DNA from: Ailanthus altissimus
Lineage: Eukaryota; Streptophyta; Magnoliopsida; Sapindales; Simaroubaceae
NCBI GenBank assembly: GCA_946807835.1
Contig: OX327696.1
Location: 8,196,501 to 8,260,500, forward strand
Direction: 5' to 3'
DNA: 64,000 nucleotides
The first letter of the stretch is position 1. Every line of letters starts with the position of its first letter. Of this stretch, positions 36,201-48,000 are shown in pieces. The translations under genes and the position numbers were made by a program. The notes under the pieces are model-generated. The model searched no databases. It worked only from the letters and a program-made list of their open reading frames with translations, and was not told where the DNA came from.

Positions 36201-37185
36201 TACTCTTGTGAAAAGTAAACGGTCGATTGCAATATATGAAGTTTTCGAGAACATAAATATATTTTTTACACATTAACCAAAAAAGTATTATAGACTTTTT
36301 TTATAAAAAAAAAGTAATAATGATACAAATTGTAAGGTTTTTTTATTAAAATATTAAGAAAATTATAGAACCTAATAATGATATTTGAACATTAACATTT
36401 AACCTAATTTTATCTATTTTTTACGGAAACTAATCTCAAAAGAGAACAAATCTTTTAAAGAAAGAGAAAAACATTTGTAAGAAAACACCCTTACAATAAA
36501 AAATAAAAAAATATTAAAGACTTGACTTCTAAGATTTGAGCCATTAATTACGTGTTTTTGAAATATTTATAAGTTGTTAGATTGAACAAATTAAAATTTA
36601 TGTATATTTTATAACCGTGATCAAAGAATTTCACTAAAAAAAATATTTTAAAAAATACGCATGATGAGCTAGGAGTAAATGCTTATTTTTGGAATTATTT
36701 ATTATTCATTTGTATTTATAAAAAAATCAATTATCTAAAGGTAGGTAATTTAAAATTTAAACATAAAAAACTAAATTAAGATTTATGCTTATTTTATCAT
36801 CACGACCAAAGAGTTTCCTTTAAAAAACGATTGCATAGATGAGTTAAGTTGGGATATTAACACTTGTCATTTTTTGAGGTTGGTATAAATTATATTTTTA
36901 TAGTAATTTTAATTTTAATTATATTATTATCTTGTTTATTTTATTAAAAAGATAAAAAAATATTTTTATTTTATTAAAAAGATTAAAAAATATTTTTATT
37001 TTATTAAAATATTTTAATTATTTATGTGATAAAATTATAAAAATATTTTTATTTTTTTAATTAAATAAAAATGTGAAAATGAAATTAAAATTAAAATTAT
37101 TAAGTATGAAGATGACGTTAGTCTCAATGTGAACAAACAAATAAGACCTCTTCAAAGCCAATACTCAATAATTTCTTTGGGTCTA
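33230..37185. other. AT-rich DNA, no gene recognised
   Basis: The stretch is largely A/T with homopolymers. A more balanced patch at about 34440-34620 and 34970-35200 has an LTR-like look, but I found no second copy and no target duplication. A short tandem repeat (TATTTTTATTTTATTAAAA-type units of about 31 bp) lies at 36937-37010. Confidence 0.4.
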
Positions 37186-37500
37186 CGCTGACGTGGCAAA
37201 GGAAAATGACAAAAGCGATAGCCGCCAAAATGAGCTAACAACTTGGAGGGAGGAAAGGACGAAGAAAGAACCTGGACAAATAATCCGTTTACATTATGTG
37301 ACGTATGCATACAAGAAAACTAGGAGCCCTTAATTTTTTATGATTTTACAGATAAAGATATAATTTCTACAATTTTATCAAATAAACCCCAATGTCTATT
37401 TACAATCACTAGAATAAATGCGTTTACTTTTCACAAGGGTCATTTGGTATACCGAGCTGAATTGGATATATTAAAACTCAAGCCTATCGTTAAAGTGTAA
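37186..37500 (+). promoter_or_regulatory. Probable promoter region of the CNGC gene
   Basis: A bZIP/TGA-type box, GCTGACGTGGC, lies at 37187-37197, and a second TGACG core is near 37300 (GTGACGTATGC). A TATA-like GATATATTAAA is at 37465-37475, followed by a change to CT-rich sequence as is usual at a plant 5' UTR. The start site itself is not visible. Most of this region (37220-37477) is the block that recurs at 18203-18415. Confidence 0.4.
37220..37477. repeat. CNGC-proximal copy of a duplicated block
   Basis: This is similar in the same orientation to 18203-18415. Relative to that copy it has an extra stretch near 37294-37334. It includes the TATA-like element. Confidence 0.75.
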
Positions 37501-37846
37501 TTTGTGTAAACCTTAGGGGGGTGACAGTGTTAATACCTGTTGCAATTTTCATTTATTATTTAATTTTTCAAGTCATAGTCGGCTATCTCTGTCTCTCTCT
37601 CCGTCTCAGACTCAACAGCCTTGGCCTCCCTCTACGGCTCTATCTTGGCAATGTCCATTTCATCGTCAGTCAAATGAGTTCACGTCACTTTATTATTCTT
37701 CCTCCTCTTCTTCAGCCTTCTCTCTTTTGAATTCTTCAAAGCAAATTGTTGCCGAAGAACAGTTTCTGTTTCTTCAAATTTGCTTCCTCGAAGATTAATC
37801 TCTTTGTTTCGCACTCAATAGCTGAGACTTGAGCTTCAAGAAGCAG
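37500..37846 (+). other. Probable non-coding first exon (5' UTR) of the CNGC gene
   Basis: CT-rich sequence at 37577-37612 and around 37680-37730 is typical of plant leaders. A candidate donor AAGCAG followed by GTCTGTTT sits at 37846/37847. It would join the acceptor CCCCCACAG ending at 39015, placing a 1.17-kb intron in the 5' UTR. Both ends of this exon are inferred. Small reading frames inside it, such as 37521-37730, could act as upstream ORFs if transcription starts early enough. Confidence 0.4.
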
Positions 37847-38482
37847 GTCTGTTTGTTTCTCTTCTATTTGCTTCTTCAGAAAATAGTAAATTATTGTTTA
37901 TAATTGATTTTTATCTTCCTACTTATGTATATATATATTTTTTTTCCAGTTTTCGTGCAAAATTATGTATTAATTCTTTCTTTTATTTATGCATATGTGT
38001 ATAAGGCAGCCATTTAGAGATATGAGTAAGTTCATATCGTCGTGTAGAAGTTGAATTTTGTAGAGTAAGAAGACGAGATACCAGTAAAATGCGGATTCTT
38101 TTTTTTTTCAGATACGCTATTATTTATTTTATTGGCCTTGCTAGATTGTCCGAAATGCCCTTGCTAGAACTATCAAATTACTCTTGGCACATCTCCAAGA
38201 TGATGCCAAACAAACAATGTAAGGGGCAGAGAGGCCATAGCGAGTCAAAATTACAAGATAATAATCCTATAATGCATAGATGATTATAAGTTCATGATTT
38301 TATTTTATTAAAATCTAGACTGAGAACTTTGTATTTTAGTAATTTAACTACTAAAAAAACCAAAATTGGTGGATTCCAAAAAATGCAAAATATTTAGCAA
38401 TTTATTGTCTTTTATTAAGTCTCTATTTATAGTGTTCTTGGTCCAGATTTAATAAAATCCTCGGTTTGGCTTCTGATAATTC

Positions 38483-38511
38483 ATATATATATATATGTGT
38501 GTGTGTGTGTT
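38483..38511. repeat. (AT)n(GT)n compound microsatellite
   Basis: A run of AT dinucleotides passes into GT dinucleotides inside the probable 5' UTR intron. Confidence 0.9.
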
Positions 38512-39031
38512 TGCACGGGCCTGCATCGGGTTTGAAATGGGAGAGTCTCCAGATCCCTGCAACATTTGGTAGTAAGGGTAATTTGTGCTTTGAGATCAAA
38601 TATTGATGATGATTATGTGGAAGTAATTCAAGTTGCAGCGTCAGAAGCAATGTGATAGATGGAAAAACTTAGCAAGCTCAGTAGGGAAGTTGCCGCTGAA
38701 GTTTCTTCTGAGTAACTTTTGTACAAATTTTTAGAGCAAACTTTTCATTTCTTTGAACATAAAGTAGGAGATTTAGGAATGTCTACTGAGCTCTGTATTG
38801 CTATGTGAAATTTAGTCAGTGGTCGGATGTGATGCCTGATGAAAGCAAATAAGTTTGTGAAAGAATAACCAACTAAAGTCCGACAAATTCACATAATTGT
38901 GAATATTTAATCAAATAAAATTAAGTTCATTTGCCCTTGTGTATTAGAATTTACTACTAGCAGTGCATTTGTGTGACTTGGATGTTCACTTTATTGAATT
39001 TTTTTTCCCCCACAGATCTGTTTTATCAGAA

Positions 39032-42000
39032 ATGGCTAATTTTGAAAAGGATGAGGTATCTAAGCTGTCAGACTCCCATCAAAAAATGGATAGAAATGTT
39101 GATTCTCGACTTCAGATGTTTGCTTCTAGGACCAGGAGTGCATCGCTTTCCATTCCTATGAACTCAATGGAGTCCTATGAAACTGAAACTAATCTGGTAG
39201 GCCATACTGGCCCCCTGAGGAATGAAAGAAGAACACCATTTATACCAATGAGTGGTCCCTTATACATTAGTGGTAAACCTGAAAACATTTTCCGCACGAA
39301 TCAAGGAGTTACAGGTCTTAAACTGGTGGAACACAAGGAAGAGAAGTTTCCTTCTCTTAATGTAGTAGACCAGAATGATTGCTCAGATGACAACTATGCC
39401 GGAAAAAATGAACATTTACTGAGGTCTGGGCAATTGGGAATGTGCAATGATCCTTACTGCACAACTTGCCCAACTTTTTATAATGCACCGCAACCAAGAT
39501 ACTCAAAAGCTTCTGGTATGTTTGATCCCAAGGTATGTTTCTTTCACAAGATATTCAAAGGCATTGATGAAATCAGCAGCTTCATTCAGTACCTTTGGAA
39601 TTTTTACTAGTTATTATGTGTTTAAATTTAATGATCTAATGAAGTTTGTCTCTCTATTATGGTCCTTCGTTCACTTTCTGTCTATCAACTTGACAGGTAG
39701 AAAATCTATGATAATAATGTGTGAGTTGATTAGAGTTTATCTAAATTAATTTAGCCTATAGCATACATTATAACATATTAATTAATATAACAATTACTAA
39801 TACATAGTATAACTAAACATGTAAACCGTTGTCCAATTCAGAATTAGAAATCAAACTGAATCAGACGTCGAAAGTTACAATCTAATCTCGATTTCCTTTC
39901 AACTATTGGTGTAATATCAAGGAGATGAGAAAACAGAGTTTTATATCCTTCTACATCTTTTGCATTTTTTATATTCAAGATCAATTATATCTACATGTAA
40001 CATTTTTATAGACAAACTTGAAAGACCTTTTTCCCCCTATATAAATGTCAAAATTACTTCTTTTTTTCAACTAAGTAGTAGCACTTGTCTTTTAAATTCT
40101 TCCAAGATGGTTTATAAGAGTTTGTCCTTAGTAATACAAAAAACTAAATATAATTAAATATAATTGATTTTTACTATAATTTGTGGATTCTTAAAACTTT
40201 TGTGCGTGGTAAATGAACTCTTTTTAAAATATGTTGTGACTTGTTAAAAAAGATTTTTTTTTGATCTATTTTTTAGAAAGAATTATTGAAAAAAAAGAAG
40301 AAATCTGTCAATAATTAATAGATTTTTCAAGAAATAATAACAGAAAAGAAAGAAGAGAAGCCAATGCATCATTATTAGCAATTAATGCTAATGCTATAAC
40401 TTCTAAAACTCATTCTATCAAATCCCCAAGCGTTAAATCAGTGAGATTGATATTAGTCCTTAATCTTGTACTAAGACCATGGTACAAAGGTCAATCAAAT
40501 TGTTATACACCCATAATGGTTCTCACTTCCACCTCTCTCTCTTCTTTGCCATGCTTTTTTTCTATTGTTTACACATACATTATGTTCAAAAATGAGTAAA
40601 TGACAATCTCTTATCCCAAAAAGTAATGATAGTCAACTCATGATACTTCTTGCTCAAGCAACTTCAAGGGAGCATTCCAACAAGAATTCTGTTGATAAAT
40701 TGCACTTCCTTTTTCTTGACTGAATACTAAAACAAGCCAAACTCCACACTACCTTCTACTTGAAGTTGTTTTTGGAATAAAATGATTGTCTTTGTTGCTG
40801 CAAGGGCTTTAACTCTTGTCTAACCATAGATACTTTTCTCTAACCATTCTATTGACTCAACTACTAAATATTAAAGGGAAAAAAAATTGGTTGCTTCACT
40901 TTATTAAGAGCTTCTTTGAACTAGTCTAACTGATAAATCAATGCACTGGTTTGAAGTTTCCCTGTTTTCATATTTCGGGATATTATAGTTCTATTAGTTA
41001 TTTTTCTTCATCTTTGCCATTCCTAATTGTTTATATCTTTATCTCCTAGCCTAATTTTATGACACAGCTTCAATGTGCTAATGCAGTCTTCATATTTTTC
41101 CTTTGGCTTTTTTCCAGTTCCATAATGCTCTTTACGGGGATGCCAAAGGTTGGGCCAGGAGATTTATTTCTTTTCTCCGTTCATATGTTCCTGGAATCAT
41201 GAATCCTCATGCTAAAATTGTTCAGCAGTGGAACAAATTTTTTGTCATTTCTTGCTTGGTGGCAATTTTTGTAGACCCCTTGTTTTTCTTCTTGTTGTAT
41301 GTACAAAAGGTAAAGTTCTGTTTATTTTTACTTGTGGAAATATGAAGTTAGATGTGGAAATATGAAGTTAGATTGCTTATAACTAATTTTTATATTATGT
41401 GCTCTGAAATACATATCTCTTGAAAATGTCTTGAAAGCAAAATTTTCTTTTCTCCCCTTGATTTTAAATCTCTGTCTTCCATTTCAAGCCACTTTGTCAA
41501 TTTAGAACCAGGAAGAAGGTTCTTGCATATAAAAGTTTGGAGTATTCAAACCACGAGTTTCCTCATTTTTTCAAGAACTATCTTTGCAAGATATATTGAA
41601 ATAATAATGTGGTTCTAGATCACTTAGTTTCTGAGTCACCATTTAGCAGTCTATCTTGAACAGTAATGCTATTTCTGTTTTAATTATAGGTGTCCCAACC
41701 ATGTCCCCATGCTTCTGAGTGTTTGTTACCACTCTCCCCTGTATTGTATGATTTACATATAAGTGAAGTTTCTAAACCAACTTTCTTTAACAAGGATGTT
41801 AGCAGAAAATCAAATTTGTGGGGTGCAAAAGTCAACAAATTTGACATTAGAAAATAATGCATTTATTTTTTTCTTGATTATTTCCTTAATTCTAGGAGAT
41901 TTTTTCCTCTTTTGTTCTTGATATGTATCTATATATTTGCAATCTTTCTATCAATAAAAATTATGTGAAATATTCAGTAAATCTATATGGTATCAAAGCA

Positions 42001-45000
42001 AGGCTTCAGCTCTCTCAGCCAAAATTTTCATTTCTCAGTCTTACCGAAATTTTTCCGGACTGAATACTATTCACTTGTCGCCGGTTACTATTCACAGACT
42101 GGAATTTAATTTTTCAGTCTCAAATTTTCCGTGCAAGTCGAGACTGCTCTTATTTTGGCCAAAACAGTTTTCATTTTGACAAATCATGACAGTTTTTTCA
42201 ATTATTGTTCACTTACCGCCAGTTATTGTTCACTCACCGGTGACTACTTTTCCGGTGCATTACTGTACACCGTCTATATCCAAACGTTCAGAAGGTGCCG
42301 AAAATCATAACCCCACCAAAATTACTCCAATCCGAGACTGGAGTAGCCCTTATTTGCCTCTCAAAGTTTCTGCTGTTGCTCACCTTTCAACTCAGATCCC
42401 AGTAGTTTTCTGGCGTGTTTCTCCTCACCGCCAACACTATTCGACTCCTCATCACTGGTTCTATTGATTTACAATGTCCTCTTGCCCATAGCCTCTTCCA
42501 TTGCTGCCCAGGATTTTTTTTTATTATTATTTTTTTATGGACACTGCCATTCCCAGTAGTTTCTCCCATGTAGACCCAAGCTTCTACAAACTTTGGCAAC
42601 TCCGTTGCCTCTTTTCATGGTGGAGACAGTAACTCTCTCGACATCACTACCTATAAACTTGATGGTAGGAACTTTCTTTCTGCTTTAATCTCTTCAGCCA
42701 ATTCCATGGCATTTTGGATCATTGATTCAGGTGCCTCCAACCATATGACTGGTGTCTTTGATGTTTTTCAATCATATGTACCTAATAAAGCCACTGTTAA
42801 AATTGCTGATGGCTCATTATCTTCTGTTGCTGGAATAGGAATTGTTAGATTGTCTAATGGTCTCACTCTTACATTTGTTCTTCATGTTCCCTTGTTAACT
42901 TGTAATTTGATTTTTGTTAGTAAACTTACTTGGGATAATCACTGTGTTGCTAAATTTGTATCTTCCTCCAGTTATTTTTAGGATCTGTCATCGGGCAGGA
43001 CGATTGGCAGTGCTAAGATTCATAAAAGTCTTTATTTCCTTGAAGATCAAAACAAAGAAAGTCTACAAAATCTTGTGTTTGGTGTTGCTTCTGTTTCTGC
43101 TTCTAGTTCTAGTGAGTTAATGTTGTGGCATCGTAGACTTGGTGACCCTAATTTTTCTTATTTGCAACGGTTGTTTCCCTCTTTATTTGATAATAAAAGT
43201 TTTATTTCCATTCAATGTGATATATGTCAGTTTGCCAAACACATTCGATCCTCTTTTCTTCCAAGGTCATATACTCCATCTATTCTTTTTTCATTGATCC
43301 ATAGTAACATATGGGAACCATCGAAAATTACAACTTTTCATGGCAAAAGATGGTTTATCACATTTATTAATGATCACACACATATTAGCTGGGTCTATAT
43401 TCTCTGTGAAAAATTCGAAACATGTAAAGTGTTCAAAAATTTCAATCACATGATTCAAACACAATTTCAGACAAAAATTTGTGTGCTTCGAACTGATAAT
43501 GGTAAATAGTATTTTAACTCTATTCTTGGTGAATATTTGCTCTAGAATGGAATTATTCATCAAAGTTCTTATGTTGATACTCCACAACAAAATGGCGTCT
43601 CTGAAAGAAAAAATTGTCATATATTGGAGGTCGCCCATGCTCTTATGTTTACCATGAATGTTCCAAAGTATTTGGGGGGTGATGCCATCTTGACTGTCAC
43701 CTATCTCATAAATCGCCTTGCAAACCGCACTTAAATTTGAGTCTCCCTTATCTGTTCTCACAAAGTCCTATCTTTATATTCAAACAAATATTCTTCCGTT
43801 AAAAACCTTTGGTTGTACTGCCTTTGTACACATTCATGATCACAATCGTAGTAAGCTTGACCCTAGAGCACTAAAGACTATTTTTATTAGTTATTCTCCA
43901 ACCCAAAAAGGGTATAAATGTTATTGCCCTCATTCTAAGAAAACTTATGTTTCGTGTGATGTCACTTTTTTTTAGGATACTTCTAACTACTCTCCCATTT
44001 TGCTTTAGGGGGAGATTGTTTATCAGGAAGCCCAGTATTCATGGGATACTTTGGATGTACAATTAAATCAATCTATCACTCCAACTATACATTCCTCTTC
44101 TACTATGACCAACATTCGTACTTCAGTAGTGTCTATTATTGAACTCAGTCTAGCCACTTCTTTAAGCCAATCACAGGATAATTTGCTAATACTGGAAACA
44201 GAGGGAGAAACAACTAAGCCAAATCAACTAGAGTTACGTGTTTACTCTAGAAAAAAGTTCTCTAAAGGAAATGAGCAAATCATGAATCCTAATCATGGTC
44301 AAGAAGCCGAACCAGTGATAGAACCTCAGTCTTCAGATAGCTCAAGTAATAAAAATCCAAGTTTTGATTCTGATCTAGATGTTCCTATAGCAATTAAAAA
44401 GGGTATTAGGTCTTGTACTCAACGTCCCATTTCTAAATATATTTCTTATTCTAACTTATCATCTTCATTTCGTGCTTTTACCTCGAATGTGTCTAGTATT
44501 GTTATTCCTAGGACAATTGAAGAGGCTCTTAATGTTCCTGAATGGAATGCTGCAATACTTGAAGAAATGTGTGTCCTTAAACAAAACAATACTTAGAGGT
44601 TGGTGGAGCTTCTGCATGGTAAAAGTATTGTAGGGTGCAAATGGGTATTCACAGTTAAATATAAAGCTAATGGTTTCATTGAGAGGTATAAAGCACGGTT
44701 GGTAGTAAAGGATTCACACAAACTTATGGGATTGACTACACTAAAACCTTTGCTCCTGTTGCTAAACTCAATACCATCCGGATTCTTCTTTCACTAGCAG
44801 CACATTTTGACTAGAAACTATATCAGCTTGATGTAAAGAATGCTTTTCTAAATGGTGACCTTGAAGAAGAAGTGTACGTGAGTCAACCTCTAGGTTTTGA
44901 ACAAAGGATAGGCAACCGAACTGTTTGTAAGCTCAACGAGTCTCTCTATGGTTTGAAACAATCTCCTCGTGCTTGGTTTGATCAATTCTCCAAAGTTATG

Positions 45001-48000
45001 AAAAATCTTGGATATATCCAAGGGCAAGCAAATTATACACTGTTTTTCAAACACTTTGAAAGCGGAAAGATAATTATTTTGATAGTTTATGTTGATGACA
45101 TCATAGTCACTGGGGATGACATTGAGGAGATAAATAGAATTAAACAGATGATGGCAATGGAGTTTGAGGTTAAAAATCTTGGAGCATTGAAATATTTTTA
45201 GGAATGGAATTTGCAAGAAGCACGAAAGGTATTTCTGTGTTACAAAGGAAATACACTCTTAACTTATTAGAAGAAATTGGTATACTAGGAAGTAAGCCAA
45301 GTAAAACTCCGATTGAACTTGGAAATAAAGGAAAAATATTTTAAGGAGATCTAGTTGACAAAGGAAGGTACCAGCGACTTGTGGAAAAGCTCATTTATCT
45401 ATCTCATACAAGACCTGACATTGCTTTTTCTGTGAGCCTAGTGAGCCAGTATATGCATGAACCTTGTCAAGGTCATCTTGATGCAGTGTAGAGAATCTTG
45501 AGGTATTTGAAACAAACACCTGGAAAGGGACTGTTCTTTAAGAAGAATGATGATCGAAAAATTAAAGCTTTCACAAATGATGATTGGGTTGATTCAGTTG
45601 ATGATAGAAAATAAACATCAAGTTATTGTACTTTATTATGGGATAACTTGGTAACTTGGAAGAGCAAGAAACAATTTGTTGTAGCAAAAAGTAGTGTAAA
45701 AGCCGAATAGAGAGCTATGGCTCATGGAGTTTGTAAAGTTATCTAGATAAAAAGATTGATGGAAGAATTGAAAATTAAATACGAGGATCCCATTCATCTT
45801 TGCCGCGATAACAAATCAATTATCAGTATAGCTCACAATCCTGTACATCATGATAGAACAAAACATGTTGAGATTGATTGACACCTTATTAAAGAAAAAA
45901 TTGATGGTGGTATTATCAACATTGAGTCTAATCAACAATTGGCTGATATACTTACTAAGGGTCTTACAGAACAAGTATTTGATTTTCTCTTATATAAGCT
46001 TGGTCTCATCAATATTTACAGTCAAGCTTGAGGGGAAGTGTTAGCAAAAAATAAAATTTGTGGGTTGCAAAAGTCAACAAATTTGACATTAGAAAATAAT
46101 GCATTTATTTTTCCCTTGATTCTAGGAGATTTTTTCCACTTTTGTTCTTGATATGTATCTATATATTTGCAATGTTTCTATCAATAAAAATTATGAGAAA
46201 TATTCAGTAAAGCTATAGGAAAACTCCTTTAAAATCTTTGTTATTTATGCTGGGTGAATTCTTTTATGTCACGCATGATAAATTGCTTGTCCCAAAATTT
46301 TAAGCTAGTAGGAAAGGGCCAAATACTAGTATTAAGTTCTAATAGGTTTCCTCATGTGCAAGACCTAATATGAAATAGGATTGTTGCGTGTCTAACAGAA
46401 ACCAATGCAAATAATAGATACAAATGAAATCACGTGAGAGATTCAAACACAAGATCTCTCCGTCTAACCTAGCTCTGATGCCATGTTAGTTGTTGTTGGA
46501 CCTAAAAGCTTAAGTTGGTAGGTCAGGGCCTAAAACCAATAATATTAAGCTTTGACCATGGATGAGAAGATAATATGTGACACCTTAAATTGTTTGAAGT
46601 TGAGAACAAAATATGTCACACCTTAAACTGTTTGAAACTCATAAGGATAAGTAAATACACATCACATCAAAAGAAATTTTGACTAGATTTCATAAACAGT
46701 CCTAATTTAGTTACTCTCCGATGTCTCAAGTTATGTAGCAAAATTCTATTCCTTGTTTGGCAGTTGGTTGTTTATTTAAGATGTTTTCTGCAATTCTTCC
46801 ATCCAATATTTTTGCGGAAGGGGTTTTGGATTAATTTTCTAAAGATTGTTTTTAGGCTAGGGCAGGGATGGATTTTGTTGGGGTCATTGGACGGTTTTTA
46901 TATAGATTGTTTCCATTCCCCTGTTTTTCTCTTTTTGTTTATGTACGTGAACACCTTGTCCAGCTTTGAATGTCTTATCTTTCTTCAATTAATATATCGT
47001 TTGTAGTTTCTTTTTGTAGTTCAAAGTTTTTGCAGTCTTTTTTATTTATTTATTTATTTATTTTATAGTTAAGTTTCTTTTACATCTGGTTTTGTGTGTT
47101 TGTTCTACACTTTCAGCATATCATTCTTCTTAATTTATTATTCAAGTGTTTATTCTTTGTTGTTTATGATCTTCTTCTGAGTGCAGGATCACAAGTGCAT
47201 AGTTATTGACTGGCCTATGACAACAACAATTGTTTTTTTTAGAAGCGTGACTGATTTGGTATACTTTCTTAACATACTTCTTCAGGTAGGTTGATCCTTC
47301 ACCTCCATGTGTAGCTCTTTCTTGGTCTTAGATTTAGCATTAATAACATTGTAGTTTTCTTGCTCCATGGAATTACAAGTAGAGCTCCTCTTTTGCGTAA
47401 ACTTTATGTCATTGGTCGGCTACACATCATCCTCCTGGGACTGCAAATGCTGGAAATATTGGACTTTGATTTTTTAAATCCTTTTTCAGATATTTAGTCA
47501 CAGCCATGCACTCAAAATTGACTTTTTAATCTTTTATCAGATATTCAGTAGAAATTATGCACTTAAATATAAAACTAAAATATAAGAAACCTGAAACGCC
47601 CGACTTAATTTTTCGGTCACATTAGATTGGATTCAGCTCAATTATGCTGTCGGTTGAATTTAGGCAGGTCTAGAGAATGTTTACTTTTCACAGATCCTGT
47701 CATTTAACTGAGGTTATGGTTACGACGCCAACTACGACATTGTATATCCAAGTGTTCAAAAAATGTTTAATATATATGTGATAAACACAACCAAATTGAC
47801 AATTTTGAACACATTTAGTGTTAGAAAAATGCATTGGAAGTACTGTGAATATTTCTTGCCTATAGTTGTAGCGCCAGAAGTAAATTGGGGAAGATAACGT
47901 GATTAATTTATTGTTCTAAGCAATACCTTAAGTGAAAATTTTTGTTTATGTTGTCCAGCTTGTTGAGCTTTTAGCTTTTCCTGAATGCTTTGTGTGGTAT

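Larger units (their letters stand above)
41797..46216 (+). mobile_element. Ty1/copia retrotransposon (copia B) in CNGC intron 3, sense orientation
   Basis: Two short LTRs (41797-41986 and 46039-46216) enclose decayed copia coding on the plus strand. The left LTR starts TGTTAGCAG and is followed at about 41988 by TGGTATCAAAGC, a copia primer-binding site matching initiator methionine tRNA. The right LTR is preceded by the polypurine tract GAGGGGAAG. AGGA flanks both ends (41793-41796 and 46217-46220), a possible target duplication that is shorter than the usual five bases. The element lies wholly inside the 5.9-kb intron between exons 41118-41309 and 47187-47285 and shares the gene's direction. 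Internal stops, frameshifts and a gag deletion make it non-autonomous. Confidence 0.92.

Noticed and set aside
37521..37730. A 69-residue protein upstream of the CNGC gene
   Set aside because: It falls in the CT-rich probable 5' UTR and has no family resemblance. At most it could be an upstream ORF.
43291..43761. 156-residue minus-strand reading frame
   Set aside because: It lies opposite the copia B integrase and has no motif of its own; it is an antisense shadow.
44890..45216. 108-residue minus-strand reading frame
   Set aside because: It is antisense to the copia B reverse transcriptase containing YVDD.
41797..46216. The copia B coding pieces as host exons of the CNGC gene
   Set aside because: They carry protease, integrase and reverse-transcriptase motifs between LTRs with a primer-binding site and polypurine tract, and CNGC exons on both sides join in phase without them.
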